Shown: one piece after another, positions 36,835 to 44,908 of the stretch
Position numbering within the stretch: position 1 is the stretch's first letter
How the letters are laid out: each line of letters starts with the position of its first letter
DNA from: Caldovatus aquaticus
GTDB taxonomy: Bacteria > Pseudomonadota > Alphaproteobacteria > Acetobacterales > Acetobacteraceae
Assembly (NCBI RefSeq): GCF_019458025.1
Contig: NZ_JAHZUY010000020.1
Coordinates: forward strand, 1 to 51,429
Direction of reading: 5' to 3'
Length of the DNA stretch: 51,429 nucleotides
Position numbers and translations under genes: made by a program
Notes under the pieces: model-generated
What the model was told of the DNA's origin: nothing
Database searches by the model: none
The model's input: only the letters and a program-made list of their open reading frames with translations

Positions 36835-37908
36835 ATGGAATTCGGCGTGCTGTTCACCTCGCACCCCAACCCGGCCGAGGAACCCTACCCGCACCGCGCG
36901 GTCCACGCCCGCACCACCGCCGAGATCGAGGAGGCGGAGCGGTTCGGCTACGACACCGCCTGGGTCGCCGAGCACCACTTCTCCACCCGCTACGGCATCC
37001 TGCCCGACTGCTTCGCCTACCTCGCCTATCTCGCCGCGCGCACCAGTCGCATCGGGCTCGGCGCGGCGGTGATCACGCTGCCGCTCAACGACCCGATCCG
37101 CACCGCGGAGAACGCCGCCTTCGTGGACATCCTCTCGAACGGGCGGATGCGGCTCGGCATCGGCTCCGGCTACCGGCCCTACGAGTTCGAGGGGCTGGGC
37201 AAGGACTTCGAGGCGCGGCGCGAGATGGTGGCCGAAGCCGTGCCGCTGCTGCGCGAGGCCTTCCTGCGCCGGCGCTGGAGCCATCAGGGCCGCTTCTACC
37301 GCGGCCGGGTGGAGGCGCCCTACGAGATGCTGCCGGTGCCGGTGCAGGAGCCGCACCCGCCGCTCTACATGGCCGGCGGCACGGAGCGCTCGATCGCCTA
37401 TGCCGGCCGGCACGGCTTCGGGCTGATGCTCTCCACCCTGCCCGGCGCCGAGACGCTCGCGCGCCAGATCGCGATCTACCGCCAGGCGCTGGCGGAGGCG
37501 CCGGAGGACCTGCGCCGCAACCCGGCCGCCGGGCAGGTGGACATCGCCCGCTACGTCTATGTCGCCGAGACGGACGCCCAGGCGCGCGCGGACACGGAGG
37601 AGGCGATCATCCGCCACATCGCGCATTTCGGCGGCAGCGGCACGGCGGGCTATCTCGGCACGGTGTCGGAGAAGGGCCAGTCGCTGAACTACGACGACCT
37701 GCTCGCCACCACGCTGCTGCACGGCTCGGCGGAGACGGTGATCGCCAAGCTGCGCGCGCTGGAGGCGAAGACCGGCCTGACCAGCCTGCTGCTGCACTAT
37801 CCGCCCTACTACGGCGCGGCGAAGATCCGCCGCAGCCTGCAGCTCTTCGCCGAGCGGGTGATGCCGGCGTTCCGGCCGCCGCGCGGCGCGGCCGCGGCCG
37901 CGCAGTGA
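36835..37908 (+). CDS. LLM-class flavin-dependent oxidoreductase (luciferase-like)
   Basis: This is a 357-residue bacterial luciferase-like monooxygenase using reduced FMN/F420-type cofactor. MEFGVLFTSHPNP, EEAERFGYDTAWVAEHHFSTRYGI, RIGLGAAVITLPLNDPIRTAENAAFVDILSNGRMRLGIGSGYRPYEFEGLG and PLYMAGGTERSIAYAGRHGFGLMLS follow the TIM-barrel order of the family. Oxygenation of an unidentified substrate, or desulfonation, cannot be read off. The gene has its own GGAGGAAA ribosome site and is isolated downstream of a dispersed repeat, convergent with trxC. Confidence 0.93.
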   Translation: MEFGVLFTSHPNPAEEPYPHRAVHARTTAEIEEAERFGYDTAWVAEHHFSTRYGILPDCFAYLAYLAARTSRIGLGAAVITLPLNDPIRTAENAAFVDILSNGRMRLGIGSGYRPYEFEGLGKDFEARREMVAEAVPLLREAFLRRRWSHQGRFYRGRVEAPYEMLPVPVQEPHPPLYMAGGTERSIAYAGRHGFGLMLSTLPGAETLARQIAIYRQALAEAPEDLRRNPAAGQVDIARYVYVAETDAQARADTEEAIIRHIAHFGGSGTAGYLGTVSEKGQSLNYDDLLATTLLHGSAETVIAKLRALEAKTGLTSLLLHYPPYYGAAKIRRSLQLFAERVMPAFRPPRGAAAAAQ

Positions 37909-37951
37909 GGAGGGCGGGCGCGCCGCGCCGGCGCGCCCTGCCGCGTCCGCC

Positions 37952-38431
37952 TCAGCCCGCGGGGCGCTCGCCCGCGGCGACTCCCGCCCTGGCGGCGGCG
38001 CTGCGGGCCCAGGCGATGATGCGACTGGCCGGCATCGCCCCGGCCTGGCGCGCCACCTCCTGCCCGCCGGCGAAGAGGACGAGGGTCGGAATGCTGCCGA
38101 TGCCGAATTCGGCGGCGAGGCGCGGCGCCTCCTCGGTGTTGACCTTGACGAGGCGCAGGCGCGGCTCGAGCGCCCGCGCCGCCGCCTCGAACTCCGGCGC
38201 CATGGCGCGGCAGGGGCCGCACCAGGGGGCCCAGAAGTCCACCAGCAGGGGGAGGCCGCTGTGGCGCAGGTGGCGGCGGAAGCGCGCCTCGTCGTCGAGC
38301 GCCAGCGGCCGGCCCTCGAACAGCGGCGCGCGGCAGTGGCCGCAGCGCGGCCCCTCGCCGAGCCGCGCCTCGGGCACGCGGTTCAGGCCGTCGCAGCGGG
38401 GGCAGACCACCTGCAGGGTTCCGTTCGTCAT
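37952..38431 (-). CDS. trxC: Thioredoxin 2 (TrxC)
   Basis: This is a 159-residue cytosolic thioredoxin with an N-terminal zinc ribbon. Zinc ligands are C10, C13, C30 and C33 (VVCPRCDG, PRCGHCRAPLF), and the redox site is WAPWCGPCRA (C71, C74). FGIGSIPTLVLFAGG gives the cis-proline. The ribbon and length separate it from thioredoxin 1. It starts 11 bases after the MBL-fold hydrolase gene, so the two are cotranscribed from the operator region at 39370; reduction of protein or glutathione persulfides is a plausible job in this setting (inference). The C-terminus ARAGVAAGERPAG is a non-conserved tail. Confidence 0.95.
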   Translation of the reverse strand: MTNGTLQVVCPRCDGLNRVPEARLGEGPRCGHCRAPLFEGRPLALDDEARFRRHLRHSGLPLLVDFWAPWCGPCRAMAPEFEAAARALEPRLRLVKVNTEEAPRLAAEFGIGSIPTLVLFAGGQEVARQAGAMPASRIIAWARSAAARAGVAAGERPAG

Positions 38432-38442
38432 GACGCGTCCCC

Positions 38443-39330
38443 TCAGCGCAGCGCGGCGGCCGCGCCGCCCTTGGCCTTCACCGGGATCCTCAGGTAGCGC
38501 ACGCCGTTCTCCTCCGCCTCCGGGAAGCGCCCGGCGCGGATATTGACCTGGATCGAGGGCAGGAGCAGCAGCGGCGCGGCGAGGGTGCGGTCGCGCTCGG
38601 TGCGGAAGCGCACGAACTCCTCCTCGCTGATGCCGTCCCGGACGTGCGGGTTGTGGGCGCGCTGCTCGGCGACCGTGCTCTGCCAGGCGTAATGGTCGCG
38701 CCCCGGCGCCTTGTAGTCGTGGCACATCCAGAGCCTGGTCTCGGGCGGCAGCGAGAGCAGGCGGCGGATCGAGCGGTAAAGCGCGCGCGCGTCGCCGCCC
38801 GGGAAGTCGGCGCGCGCGGTGCCGTAGTCGTGCATGAACAGCGTGTCGCCGACGAACACGTCGCCGCCGATCCGGTAGGCGACGTCGGCCGGGGTGTGGC
38901 CGGGCACGTGCAGCACCTCGACCTCGAGCGCACCGAGCGGGAAGCGCTCGCCGTCGCGGAACAGGCGGTCGAAGTCGCCGCCCTCGGGCTTGAGGTCGCG
39001 GGCGTCGAAGACCGGGCGGAAGATGCGCTGCACCTCCTTGATGTGCTCGCCGATGCCGATCGGGGCGCCGGTCCTCGCCTTGATGTAGGGCGCGGCGGTC
39101 AGGTGATCGGCATGGGCGTGGGTCTCGAGCACCCAGCGCACCGCCACCCCCTCCTCGCGCGCGGTGGCGAGGATGCGGTCGGCGAAGGCGGTGTCGGCCT
39201 CGCCGGAGCGGTGGTCGTAGTCGAGCACCGGATCGACCACCGCGCCCTCCTTCGTGGCGGGGTCCCAGACCAGGTAGCTCACCGTGTTGGTCGGCTCGTC
39301 GAAGAAGGCGCGGATGACGGGCTGTGGCAT
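38443..39330 (-). CDS. MBL-fold hydrolase, persulfide dioxygenase-like (Blh/ETHE1 type)
   Basis: This is a 295-residue metallo-beta-lactamase-fold protein. Metal and catalytic ligands are H71, H73, D75 and H76 in [16 protein letters not shown], with His in [13 protein letters not shown], Asp in [12 protein letters not shown] and His in [15 protein letters not shown]. The pattern with [14 protein letters not shown] and the 280-300-residue length fits the Blh group of BigR-controlled operons, which oxidises glutathione or related persulfide to sulfite (family knowledge). An ACGGAGGAC ribosome site precedes the start, and promoter TTGCGC-N16-TATATT on the minus strand lies 30 bases upstream of the estimated +1. 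Confidence 0.88.
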   Translation of the reverse strand: MPQPVIRAFFDEPTNTVSYLVWDPATKEGAVVDPVLDYDHRSGEADTAFADRILATAREEGVAVRWVLETHAHADHLTAAPYIKARTGAPIGIGEHIKEVQRIFRPVFDARDLKPEGGDFDRLFRDGERFPLGALEVEVLHVPGHTPADVAYRIGGDVFVGDTLFMHDYGTARADFPGGDARALYRSIRRLLSLPPETRLWMCHDYKAPGRDHYAWQSTVAEQRAHNPHVRDGISEEEFVRFRTERDRTLAAPLLLLPSIQVNIRAGRFPEAEENGVRYLRIPVKAKGGAAAALR

Positions 39331-39358
39331 GGTGTCCTCCGTTGCCCCGGGCGGGGGC

Positions 39359-39394
39359 TTGACGGCAATATAAGAGACATCTTATTTAGCGCAA
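39359..39394. promoter_or_regulatory. Divergent promoters around a single operator palindrome
   Basis: On the plus strand TTGACG (39359-39364) and TTATTT (39382-39387) are spaced by 17 bases and serve the regulator gene. On the minus strand TTGCGC (read from 39394 to 39389) and TATATT (39372 to 39367), spaced by 16 bases, serve the hydrolase-thioredoxin operon. Between and over both -10 boxes sits ATAAGA-GACA-TCTTAT (39370-39385), a perfect 6+6 inverted repeat of the size an ArsR-family dimer recognises. A single bound repressor would shut both directions. The AT content of this spot contrasts sharply with its surroundings. Confidence 0.75.
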
Positions 39395-39398
39395 GGTT

Positions 39399-39749
39399 AT
39401 GGATAGGACGGGCATGGCGACGGCAACGGCAGCCCCGCGCGACCTCGCGGGGCTGGAGGAGAAGGCGGCGGAAGCGGCGCGGTTGCTCCGCCTGCTCGGC
39501 AACGAGAACCGCCTGCTGGTGCTCTGCCACCTCGCCGCCGAGGGCGAGATGAGCGTCGGCGCCCTGGCGGAGACGCTGCACCTCTCCCAGCCGGCGCTGT
39601 CGCAGCATCTCGCCCGGCTGCGCGAGGACGGGCTGGTCGCGACCCGCAAGGAGGCGCAGGCGGTGTTCTACCGCCTGGCCGATCCGCGCGTGGCGCGCCT
39701 GCTCGCCCTGCTGCGCGAGCTGTTCTGCCCGCCCGACGCCGCCTGCTGA
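39399..39749 (+). CDS. bigR: ArsR-family sulfide/persulfide-responsive repressor (BigR/SqrR-like)
   Basis: This is a 116-residue winged-helix repressor of the ArsR family. LLRLLGNENRLLVLCHLAAEGEMSVGALAETLHLSQPALSQHLARLREDGLVATRKEAQAVFYRLAD covers the helix-turn-helix and wing. One cysteine lies in the VLCHL helix and another in ELFCPPDAAC, about 67 residues apart, like the redox cysteine pair of BigR and SqrR, which form a polysulfide bridge and release DNA. The metal motif ELCVCDL of classic ArsR is absent. The ATG at 39414 (preceded by AGGA) is a likely alternative start, five codons inside. It faces the hydrolase gene across a shared operator. Confidence 0.87.
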   Translation: MDRTGMATATAAPRDLAGLEEKAAEAARLLRLLGNENRLLVLCHLAAEGEMSVGALAETLHLSQPALSQHLARLREDGLVATRKEAQAVFYRLADPRVARLLALLRELFCPPDAAC

Positions 39750-39785
39750 CCGACCCCGACCGCGAACCGAACGAGGATCCGAGCG

Positions 39786-40319
39786 ATGCTGAAGACCATC
39801 TCCCCCGCCGAGGCCGCCCGCCTGCTGCGCGAGGAGGGCGCCACCCTGGTGGACGTGCGCGAGCCCGACGAGCACGCGCGCCAGCGCATCCCGGGCGCGC
39901 GCAACCTGCCGCTCTCCAAGCTCGAGGAGGCGGAGCTCGCCGTGCACCAGGGCAAGCCGGTGCTGTTCCACTGCCGCTCCGGCGCCCGCACCGAGGGCCA
40001 TGCCGAGCGCCTCGCCGCGAAGGCCGGGCCGGAGTGCGAGGCCTACATCGTCGAGGGCGGGCTCGAGGCCTGGAAGAAGGCCGGGCTGCCGGTGGCCGAG
40101 GATCGCCGCCAGCCGCTCGAGGTGATGCGCCAGGTGCAGATCGTGGCGGGCACGCTGGTGCTGCTCGGCGTCGTGCTCGGGGCGCTGGTCTCGCCCTGGT
40201 TCTACGCCCTCTCCGCCTTCGTCGGCGCCGGGCTGGTGCAGGCCGGCGTGACCGGCGCCTGCCCGATGGCGGCACTGCTGCGGCGGATGCCGTGGAACCG
40301 GCGCTTCGCGGCGGCCTGA
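39786..40319 (+). CDS. Rhodanese-like protein with C-terminal DUF2892 membrane domain
   Basis: This is a 177-residue protein of the inner membrane. Residues 1-100 are a rhodanese domain with active-site C63 in VLFHCRSGARTEGH, and DVREPDEHARQRIPGARNLPLSKL; residues 115-177 are DUF2892, two hydrophobic helices around VAGTLVLLGVVLGALVSPWFYAL and ending GACPMAALLRRMPWNRRF. Sulfur transfer from thiosulfate or persulfide, on the cytosolic face, is the expected role. It follows the BigR-type regulator after 36 bases and precedes the TauE-type permease, which fits the arrangement of BigR-controlled operons. Confidence 0.92.
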   Translation: MLKTISPAEAARLLREEGATLVDVREPDEHARQRIPGARNLPLSKLEEAELAVHQGKPVLFHCRSGARTEGHAERLAAKAGPECEAYIVEGGLEAWKKAGLPVAEDRRQPLEVMRQVQIVAGTLVLLGVVLGALVSPWFYALSAFVGAGLVQAGVTGACPMAALLRRMPWNRRFAAA

Positions 40320-40457
40320 GCCTGAGCGCGGCGGCCGCGGCCGCCGCCCCCCGCCGCGCGCGGAGCCGCGCCCGTAGCGCCCGCCGCGGGCCTTCCCCTC
40401 CCTCCTCCATCCGCCGCCGCGCCGGCCGCGCGGCGGCGGCCGAGGGCACGCCATTCC

Positions 40458-41246
40458 ATGCCCACCCTCACCTTCCTGCAGACCCTGCTCGGCGGCGCCT
40501 CGGGCTCGCTGGTCGGGTTCTCGCTCGGCCTCGTCGGCGGCGGCGGCTCGATCCTCGCCGTGCCGCTGCTGGTCTATCTGGTCGGCGTGCCGGCGCCGCA
40601 TCTCGCCATCGGCACCTCGGCCGTCGCGGTCGCCGCCAATGCCGCGCTCGGCCTCGCCGGGCACGCGCGCGCCGGCACCGTGCGCTGGCCGTGCGCCTCG
40701 GTCTTCGCCGCGGCCGGCGTGGTCGGCGCCTTCCTCGGCTCGGCGCTCGGGCGGCGGGTGGACGGGCAGGCGCTGCTCGCCGCCTTCGCCGTGCTGATGC
40801 TCGTGGTCGCGTTCCTGATGCTGCGCCGGCGCGAGGCGGGCGCGGAGCGCCAGGTGCGCCTGAGCCGCGCCAACGCCCCGGCGCTGCTCGGCACCGGCCT
40901 CGCGGTCGGCGCGCTCTCCGGCTTCTTCGGCATCGGCGGCGGGTTCCTCATCGTCCCCGGCCTCGTCCTCGCCACCGGGATGCCGATGCTGCAGGCGATC
41001 GGCACCTCGCTGGTCGCGGTCGCCGCCTTCGGCGCTACCACCGCCGCCACCTACGCCGCGGCGGGTCTCGTGGACTGGACCCTGGCGGCGGTGTTCGTCG
41101 CCGGGGGCCTCCTCGGCAGCCAGCTCGGGGCGCGCGCGGCGTGCGGCCTCGCGCAGCGGCGCGGCGCGCTGACCCGGCTGTTCGCCGGGCTGATCGTCCT
41201 GGTCGCGGCCTACATGCTGGCGCGCAGCCTCGGCCTGGGCGGCTGA
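40458..41246 (+). CDS. TauE/SafE family sulfite exporter
   Basis: This is a 262-residue, about eight-helix permease of the TauE/SafE family. GSLVGFSLGLVGGGGSILAVPLLVYLVGVPAPHLAIGTSAVAVAANAALG opens the protein, and the repeat in the second half reads GALSGFFGIGGGFLIVPGLVLATGMPMLQAIGTSLVAVAAFG. The glycine-rich pairs GGGGSIL and GIGGGFLI are characteristic. Export of sulfite made by the persulfide dioxygenase is the natural function next to these genes; inferred from context. The gene is separated from the rhodanese gene by 138 bases of GC-rich sequence with palindromic GCGGCCGCGGCCGC at 40328-40341. Confidence 0.93.
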   Translation: MPTLTFLQTLLGGASGSLVGFSLGLVGGGGSILAVPLLVYLVGVPAPHLAIGTSAVAVAANAALGLAGHARAGTVRWPCASVFAAAGVVGAFLGSALGRRVDGQALLAAFAVLMLVVAFLMLRRREAGAERQVRLSRANAPALLGTGLAVGALSGFFGIGGGFLIVPGLVLATGMPMLQAIGTSLVAVAAFGATTAATYAAAGLVDWTLAAVFVAGGLLGSQLGARAACGLAQRRGALTRLFAGLIVLVAAYMLARSLGLGG

Positions 41247-41309
41247 GCCCGGGGCGCGGAAAGCGGGGCCGCCGGCGCGCGGGCCGCGATCTCCTCCGCG
41301 CAGCCCGGA

Positions 41310-41348
41310 CCTGCGCCGGCGCCCCTTGGCGAGGGGCGCCGGCGCGGG
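41310..41348 (+). terminator. Long GC-rich hairpin downstream of the TauE gene
   Basis: GCGCCGGCGCCCC (41313-41325) and GGGGCGCCGGCGC (41333-41345) form a perfect 13-base-pair stem around TTGGCGA; one G-U pair and two further pairs extend it. No U-run follows (GGGCAGGG). This hairpin lies 64 bases past the TauE stop and ahead of the hydroxyacid oxidase gene. It probably acts as a terminator in a genome where U-runs are rare, or protects the 3' end of the upstream mRNA. Confidence 0.5.
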
Positions 41349-41416
41349 CAGGGTGGCGCCGCGCCCGCTGCCGCCCCGCGGCGGCCCGGCGCGACACGGA
41401 GGGGGAACGACGCCCG

Positions 41417-42688
41417 ATGAGCGCGAGCAGCGGAACCATCCCCGCCCGCAGCGGCGAGGCCGGCGCGGCCACCCCGCCGCGCCCGGCCCTGGCCGCCGCC
41501 CGGCCGAAACCGGCCGTCCCGCGCCCGCTGCGCCGCTACCTGGCGCTGCAGGACTTCGAGGCGGCGGCGCGGCGGCACCTGCCGCGCATGCTGCACGGCT
41601 TCGTCGCCGGCGGCGTGGAGACCGACTGGTCGCTGCGCGACAACCGCGCCGTCTTCGGCGAATGGGCCTTCCTACCCCGCGTGCTGGTGGACACCTCCGG
41701 CCGCACGACCGCCGCGACGCTGTTCGGGCGCGACTACGCCGCTCCCTTCGGCATCGCGCCGATGGGCGCCTCCGCCCTGATCGCCTATCGCGGCGACCTG
41801 GTGCTGGCGCGCGCCGCGACCGCGGCCAACATCCCGATGATCATGAGCGCCTCCTCGCTGATCCCGCTCGAGGAGGTGAGGCGCGCGGCCGCCAACGCCT
41901 GGTACCAGGCCTACCTGCCCGGCGAGAACGCGCGCATCGAGCCGCTGGTGGACCGCGTCGCGGCGGCCGGCTTCGACACCTTCGTCCTCACCGCGGACGT
42001 GCCGGTCTCCGCCAACCGCGAGAACAACATCCGCAACGGCTACTCCATCCCGCTCCAGCCCAGCCTCCGGCTCGCCTGGGAAGGGATCACGCATCCCCGC
42101 TGGCTGCTCGGCACCCTGCTGCGCACCATCGTCCGGCACGGCATGCCGCATTTCGAGAACATGGACGCCGGCCGCGGCCCGCCGATCGTCTCGCGCACGC
42201 TGATGCGCGCCTTCGGCGAGCGCGACCGGCTGAGCTGGAAGCACCTCGAGCTGATCCGCCGGCGCTGGCCGGGCCGGCTCGTGGTCAAGGGCGTGCTCGC
42301 CGCGGAGGATGCGAAGATCGCGCGCGAGAGCGGCTGCGACGGCGTGATCGTCTCCAACCACGGCGGGCGGCAGCTCGACGGCGCCATCGCGCCCCTGCGC
42401 GTGCTGCCGGAGGTGGCGGCCGCGGCGGGCGGGATGACGGTGATGCTCGACAGCGGCGTCCGCCGCGGCACCGACGTGCTGAAGGCGCTGGCGCTCGGGG
42501 CGCGGTTCGTCTTCGTCGGCCGGCCCTTCCTCTGCGCCGCGGCGCTCGCCGGCGAGGCGGGGGTGGCGCATGCGATCCGCCTGCTCGCCGAGGAGGTGAA
42601 CCGCGACATGGCGCTGCTCGGCATCACCCGGCTGGACCAGCTGGGGCCGGGGCTGCTGCGCCGCGTGCGCGGCGCGGGCGGGGGCTGA
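41417..42688 (+). CDS. FMN-dependent alpha-hydroxy-acid oxidase/dehydrogenase
   Basis: This is a 423-residue flavoenzyme of the glycolate oxidase/LldD family oxidising an L-2-hydroxy acid. The barrel carries FGIAPMGASALIAYRGDLVLARAATAANIPMIMSAS, the WYQAYLPGE tyrosine, the LTADVPVSANRENNIRNG arginine, RLVVKGVL lysine, VSNHGGRQLDGA histidine and arginine, and LDSGVRRGTDVLKALALGARFVFVGRPFL. At the position of the usual N-terminal active-site tyrosine (spinach glycolate oxidase Y24) it has phenylalanine in MLHGFVAGGVE. A 35-residue Ala/Pro-rich extension precedes the fold. GGAGGGGG lies before the ATG. The SDR gene begins seven bases after the stop. Confidence 0.93.
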   Translation: MSASSGTIPARSGEAGAATPPRPALAAARPKPAVPRPLRRYLALQDFEAAARRHLPRMLHGFVAGGVETDWSLRDNRAVFGEWAFLPRVLVDTSGRTTAATLFGRDYAAPFGIAPMGASALIAYRGDLVLARAATAANIPMIMSASSLIPLEEVRRAAANAWYQAYLPGENARIEPLVDRVAAAGFDTFVLTADVPVSANRENNIRNGYSIPLQPSLRLAWEGITHPRWLLGTLLRTIVRHGMPHFENMDAGRGPPIVSRTLMRAFGERDRLSWKHLELIRRRWPGRLVVKGVLAAEDAKIARESGCDGVIVSNHGGRQLDGAIAPLRVLPEVAAAAGGMTVMLDSGVRRGTDVLKALALGARFVFVGRPFLCAAALAGEAGVAHAIRLLAEEVNRDMALLGITRLDQLGPGLLRRVRGAGGG

Positions 42689-42695
42689 GCGCGTC

Positions 42696-43469
42696 ATGGG
42701 CGGCTCGCCCTTCGACCTCTCCGGCAAGGTGGCGCTCGTCACCGGCGGCAACGGCGGCATCGGCCTCGGCATGGCGCGGGCGCTGGCGGAAGCGGGCGCC
42801 GACGTCGCGATCTGGGGTACGAACGCGGCGAAGAACGCGGCGGCGCGCGCCGACCTCGCCCGCACGGGGCGGCGCGTGGTCGCGCTCGAGTGCGACGTGG
42901 GCGAGGAGGCGGCGGTGGAGGCCGCCTTCGCCGAGACGCTGCGCGCGCTCGGCCGGGTGGATGCCTGCTTCGCCAACGCCGGCACCTATGGCGGCCGCCG
43001 CACCTCCTTCGCCGAGATGCCGGCCGCGGAGTGGCGGCGGGTGATGCGGGTCAATCTCGACGGCGCCTTCTTCACCCTGCGCGCCGCGGCGCGGCACATG
43101 GTGGCGCGCGGCGGCGGCGGATCGCTGGTCGCCACCGCCTCGCTCGCCGCCATCGAGGGCGCGCCGCGCAACGAGCACTACGCCGCCACCAAGGGCGGGG
43201 TGATCGCGATGATCCGCGGCCTCGCGGTGGAGCTCGCGCGGCACGGCATCCGCGCCAACGCCCTCCTGCCGGGCTGGATCGAGACGGAGATGACCGCGGG
43301 CGCCATCGCCGACCCCAGGTTCGCCGCCGCCGTGCTGCCGCGCATCCCGATGCGGCGCTGGGGCACGGGCGCCGATTTCGGCGGCATCGCCGTCTATCTC
43401 GCGAGCGACGCCTCCGCTTACCACACCGGCGACAGCTTCGTCATCGACGGCGGCTATTCGCTGTTCTGA
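42696..43469 (+). CDS. Short-chain dehydrogenase/reductase
   Basis: This is a 257-residue SDR oxidoreductase. Cofactor motif VALVTGGNGGIGLGMARALAEAG (TGxxxGxG), the NAG-like CFANAGTYGG, the serine in VATASLAAIEG, and the YAATKGG catalytic YxxxK are intact. PRRFxx-like IPMRRWGTGADFGGIAVYLASDASAYHTGDSFVIDGGYSLF finishes the fold, including the substrate-binding end. It begins seven bases after the hydroxyacid oxidase gene, so the two presumably handle a 2-hydroxy/2-oxo acid or alcohol together. Which one is not known. It is convergent with the lipoprotein gene across 67 bases that contain GGCCGCGCGGCC. Confidence 0.95.
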   Translation: MGGSPFDLSGKVALVTGGNGGIGLGMARALAEAGADVAIWGTNAAKNAAARADLARTGRRVVALECDVGEEAAVEAAFAETLRALGRVDACFANAGTYGGRRTSFAEMPAAEWRRVMRVNLDGAFFTLRAAARHMVARGGGGSLVATASLAAIEGAPRNEHYAATKGGVIAMIRGLAVELARHGIRANALLPGWIETEMTAGAIADPRFAAAVLPRIPMRRWGTGADFGGIAVYLASDASAYHTGDSFVIDGGYSLF

Positions 43470-43536
43470 GGAAGGGGGCGGCGGCCGCGCGGCCGGCCCT
43501 CCGGCCTCGCCCGGTCCCCGCCCCCGCCCGGCGCGC

Positions 43537-43938
43537 TCAGACCGGCGGCTGCGCCACGATGTCGTTGGCGAGCAGGCGCACCCAGCTGTTGTAGTTCCGG
43601 TGGATGCTGGTGCCGTCGTAGAGCAGGTTGCGGCTGTCCGCGTAGCGGATCGAGAAGCGCTGCGTGTCGTAGGGGATGTCCACCACCGCGACGTGGTCGC
43701 GCAGGTAGAGCCTGGCGCGGATCAGGCCCGGCCGGATCTCCTCCACCTGCCAGCCGCGGCCCGCGCCGGCGCGGCGGATCTGGTTGGCCCGCTGGGCCAG
43801 GGTGCCGGGGCCGATGAACTCGCGGTTCTCAACGTTCTCGAGCGGCTGGGTGCGGGTGCAGGCGGCGAGCCCCGCGGCACCTCCGCCGAGGCCGGCGAGG
43901 GCGGTCATGGTCCGGAGCAGCTGGCGGCGTCTCGTCAT
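43537..43938 (-). CDS. Lipoprotein of unknown function
   Basis: This is a 133-residue lipoprotein with twin-arginine-like n-region MTRRRQLLRTM, a hydrophobic stretch and the lipobox LAAC (cysteine near residue 26). The mature portion holds RARLYLRDHVAVVDIPYDTQRFSIRYADSRNLLYDG, then IHRNYNSWVRLLANDIVAQ. The RYADSxNL and IHxNYNxWV signatures recur in a conserved family of unknown function, often found with envelope genes. It overlaps the preceding GT2 gene by four bases (ATGA on the minus strand), which suggests that both act on the envelope. The membrane side is probably the outer membrane's inner leaflet, unproven. Confidence 0.8.
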   Translation of the reverse strand: MTRRRQLLRTMTALAGLGGGAAGLAACTRTQPLENVENREFIGPGTLAQRANQIRRAGAGRGWQVEEIRPGLIRARLYLRDHVAVVDIPYDTQRFSIRYADSRNLLYDGTSIHRNYNSWVRLLANDIVAQPPV

Positions 43939-44690
43939 CGCGTTCCTGGGTCTCCTTCCCCTTCCTGGCCGGGGCCGCGGCAGCGCCGGAGCCGTTCCCG
44001 CCGCGCCTCGGCGAGGCTGCGCAAGAGGCCGGCCGGGTACAACCCGCGGGCCAGCAACTTGCCCGCCACCATCATCACGATCCGCGCGATGTCCGCAACG
44101 GGTCGGAAATGGCTTCGCCGCCGCAGCAGCGCCGGGTCGTAGAGGGCGGGCACGTCCACCGCCACGACCCGGCAGCCGGCGCGTGCCGCGTCGATCAGGA
44201 TCGCGCTCTCGAAGGCGAAGCGCCGCCCGGCCCGCCGGGCGTAGCGGTCGAGGCCGGCGAGCGCCGCAGCCGGATAGACCCGAAAGCCGCACTGGCTGTC
44301 GGCGATCGCCTGCCCTGCCGCCCAGGAGATCCAGAAATCCGCCACCCGGTTGGCGCGGCGGCGCGCCGGCGGCTGCCCGCCCGCGCGCGCCGCCGCCCGG
44401 CGCGAGCCGATCACCAGGCAGCCCGGCCGGGCCTGCGCCACGGCGACCAGGCGGGGCAGGTCCTCCGGCCGGTGCTGGCCGTCGGCATCGAGGGTGGCGA
44501 CCAGTCCGGCGCCGAGCGCCAGCGCGCGCGCCATGCCGAGGCGCAGCGCCGCGCCCTTGCCCTGGTTGGGCGCGAGGCGCAGCACCTCGCTCGCGCCCGC
44601 CGCCTCCGCCAGCGCCGCGGTGCCGTCGCACGAGCCGTCGTCCACGACGATGACCGGCACCCCGGGCAGGGCGGCGCGGGCGCGGCGCAC
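43935..44690 (-). CDS. Family 2 glycosyltransferase (5' end uncertain)
   Basis: This is a GT2 enzyme with VIVVDDGSCDGTAALAEAAG, LRLAPNQGKGAALRLGMARALALGAGLVATLDADGQHRPEDL and DSQCGFRVYP, as in dolichol/polyprenyl-phosphate glycosyltransferases; it lacks a C-terminal membrane domain. The first standard in-frame start is GTG at 44690, but the same frame upstream clearly reads RVAVVIPAYQEAATIGDIVRR, the obligatory first strand of the fold, so the gene must start further upstream, between about 44762 and the frame's stop at about 44875. That stretch has no ATG, GTG or TTG in frame. A non-standard start (for example ATA at 44801) or an undetected sequence change is implied. Stop overlaps the lipoprotein start. 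Confidence 0.78.
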   Translation of the reverse strand: MRRARAALPGVPVIVVDDGSCDGTAALAEAAGASEVLRLAPNQGKGAALRLGMARALALGAGLVATLDADGQHRPEDLPRLVAVAQARPGCLVIGSRRAAARAGGQPPARRRANRVADFWISWAAGQAIADSQCGFRVYPAAALAGLDRYARRAGRRFAFESAILIDAARAGCRVVAVDVPALYDPALLRRRSHFRPVADIARIVMMVAGKLLARGLYPAGLLRSLAEARRERLRRCRGPGQEGEGDPGTR

Positions 44691-44908
44691 GATGTCGCCG
44701 ATCGTCGCCGCCTCCTGGTAGGCGGGGATGACGACCGCGACGCGCGCCGCCGTCGCGGCGAGGGGCGCCGCGTGCGGCGTATGGGCAGGGGGGGCGTCTA
44801 TGGTATTGCCTCGGGCATCGGATTCGGGGGCCGGGGGCCCGCCCGGCGCGTCGCGCGCGCTGGCGCCCCGAGGCTAGCCCGGATCCTCGCCCGCAGAACA
44901 GGCCCGCG

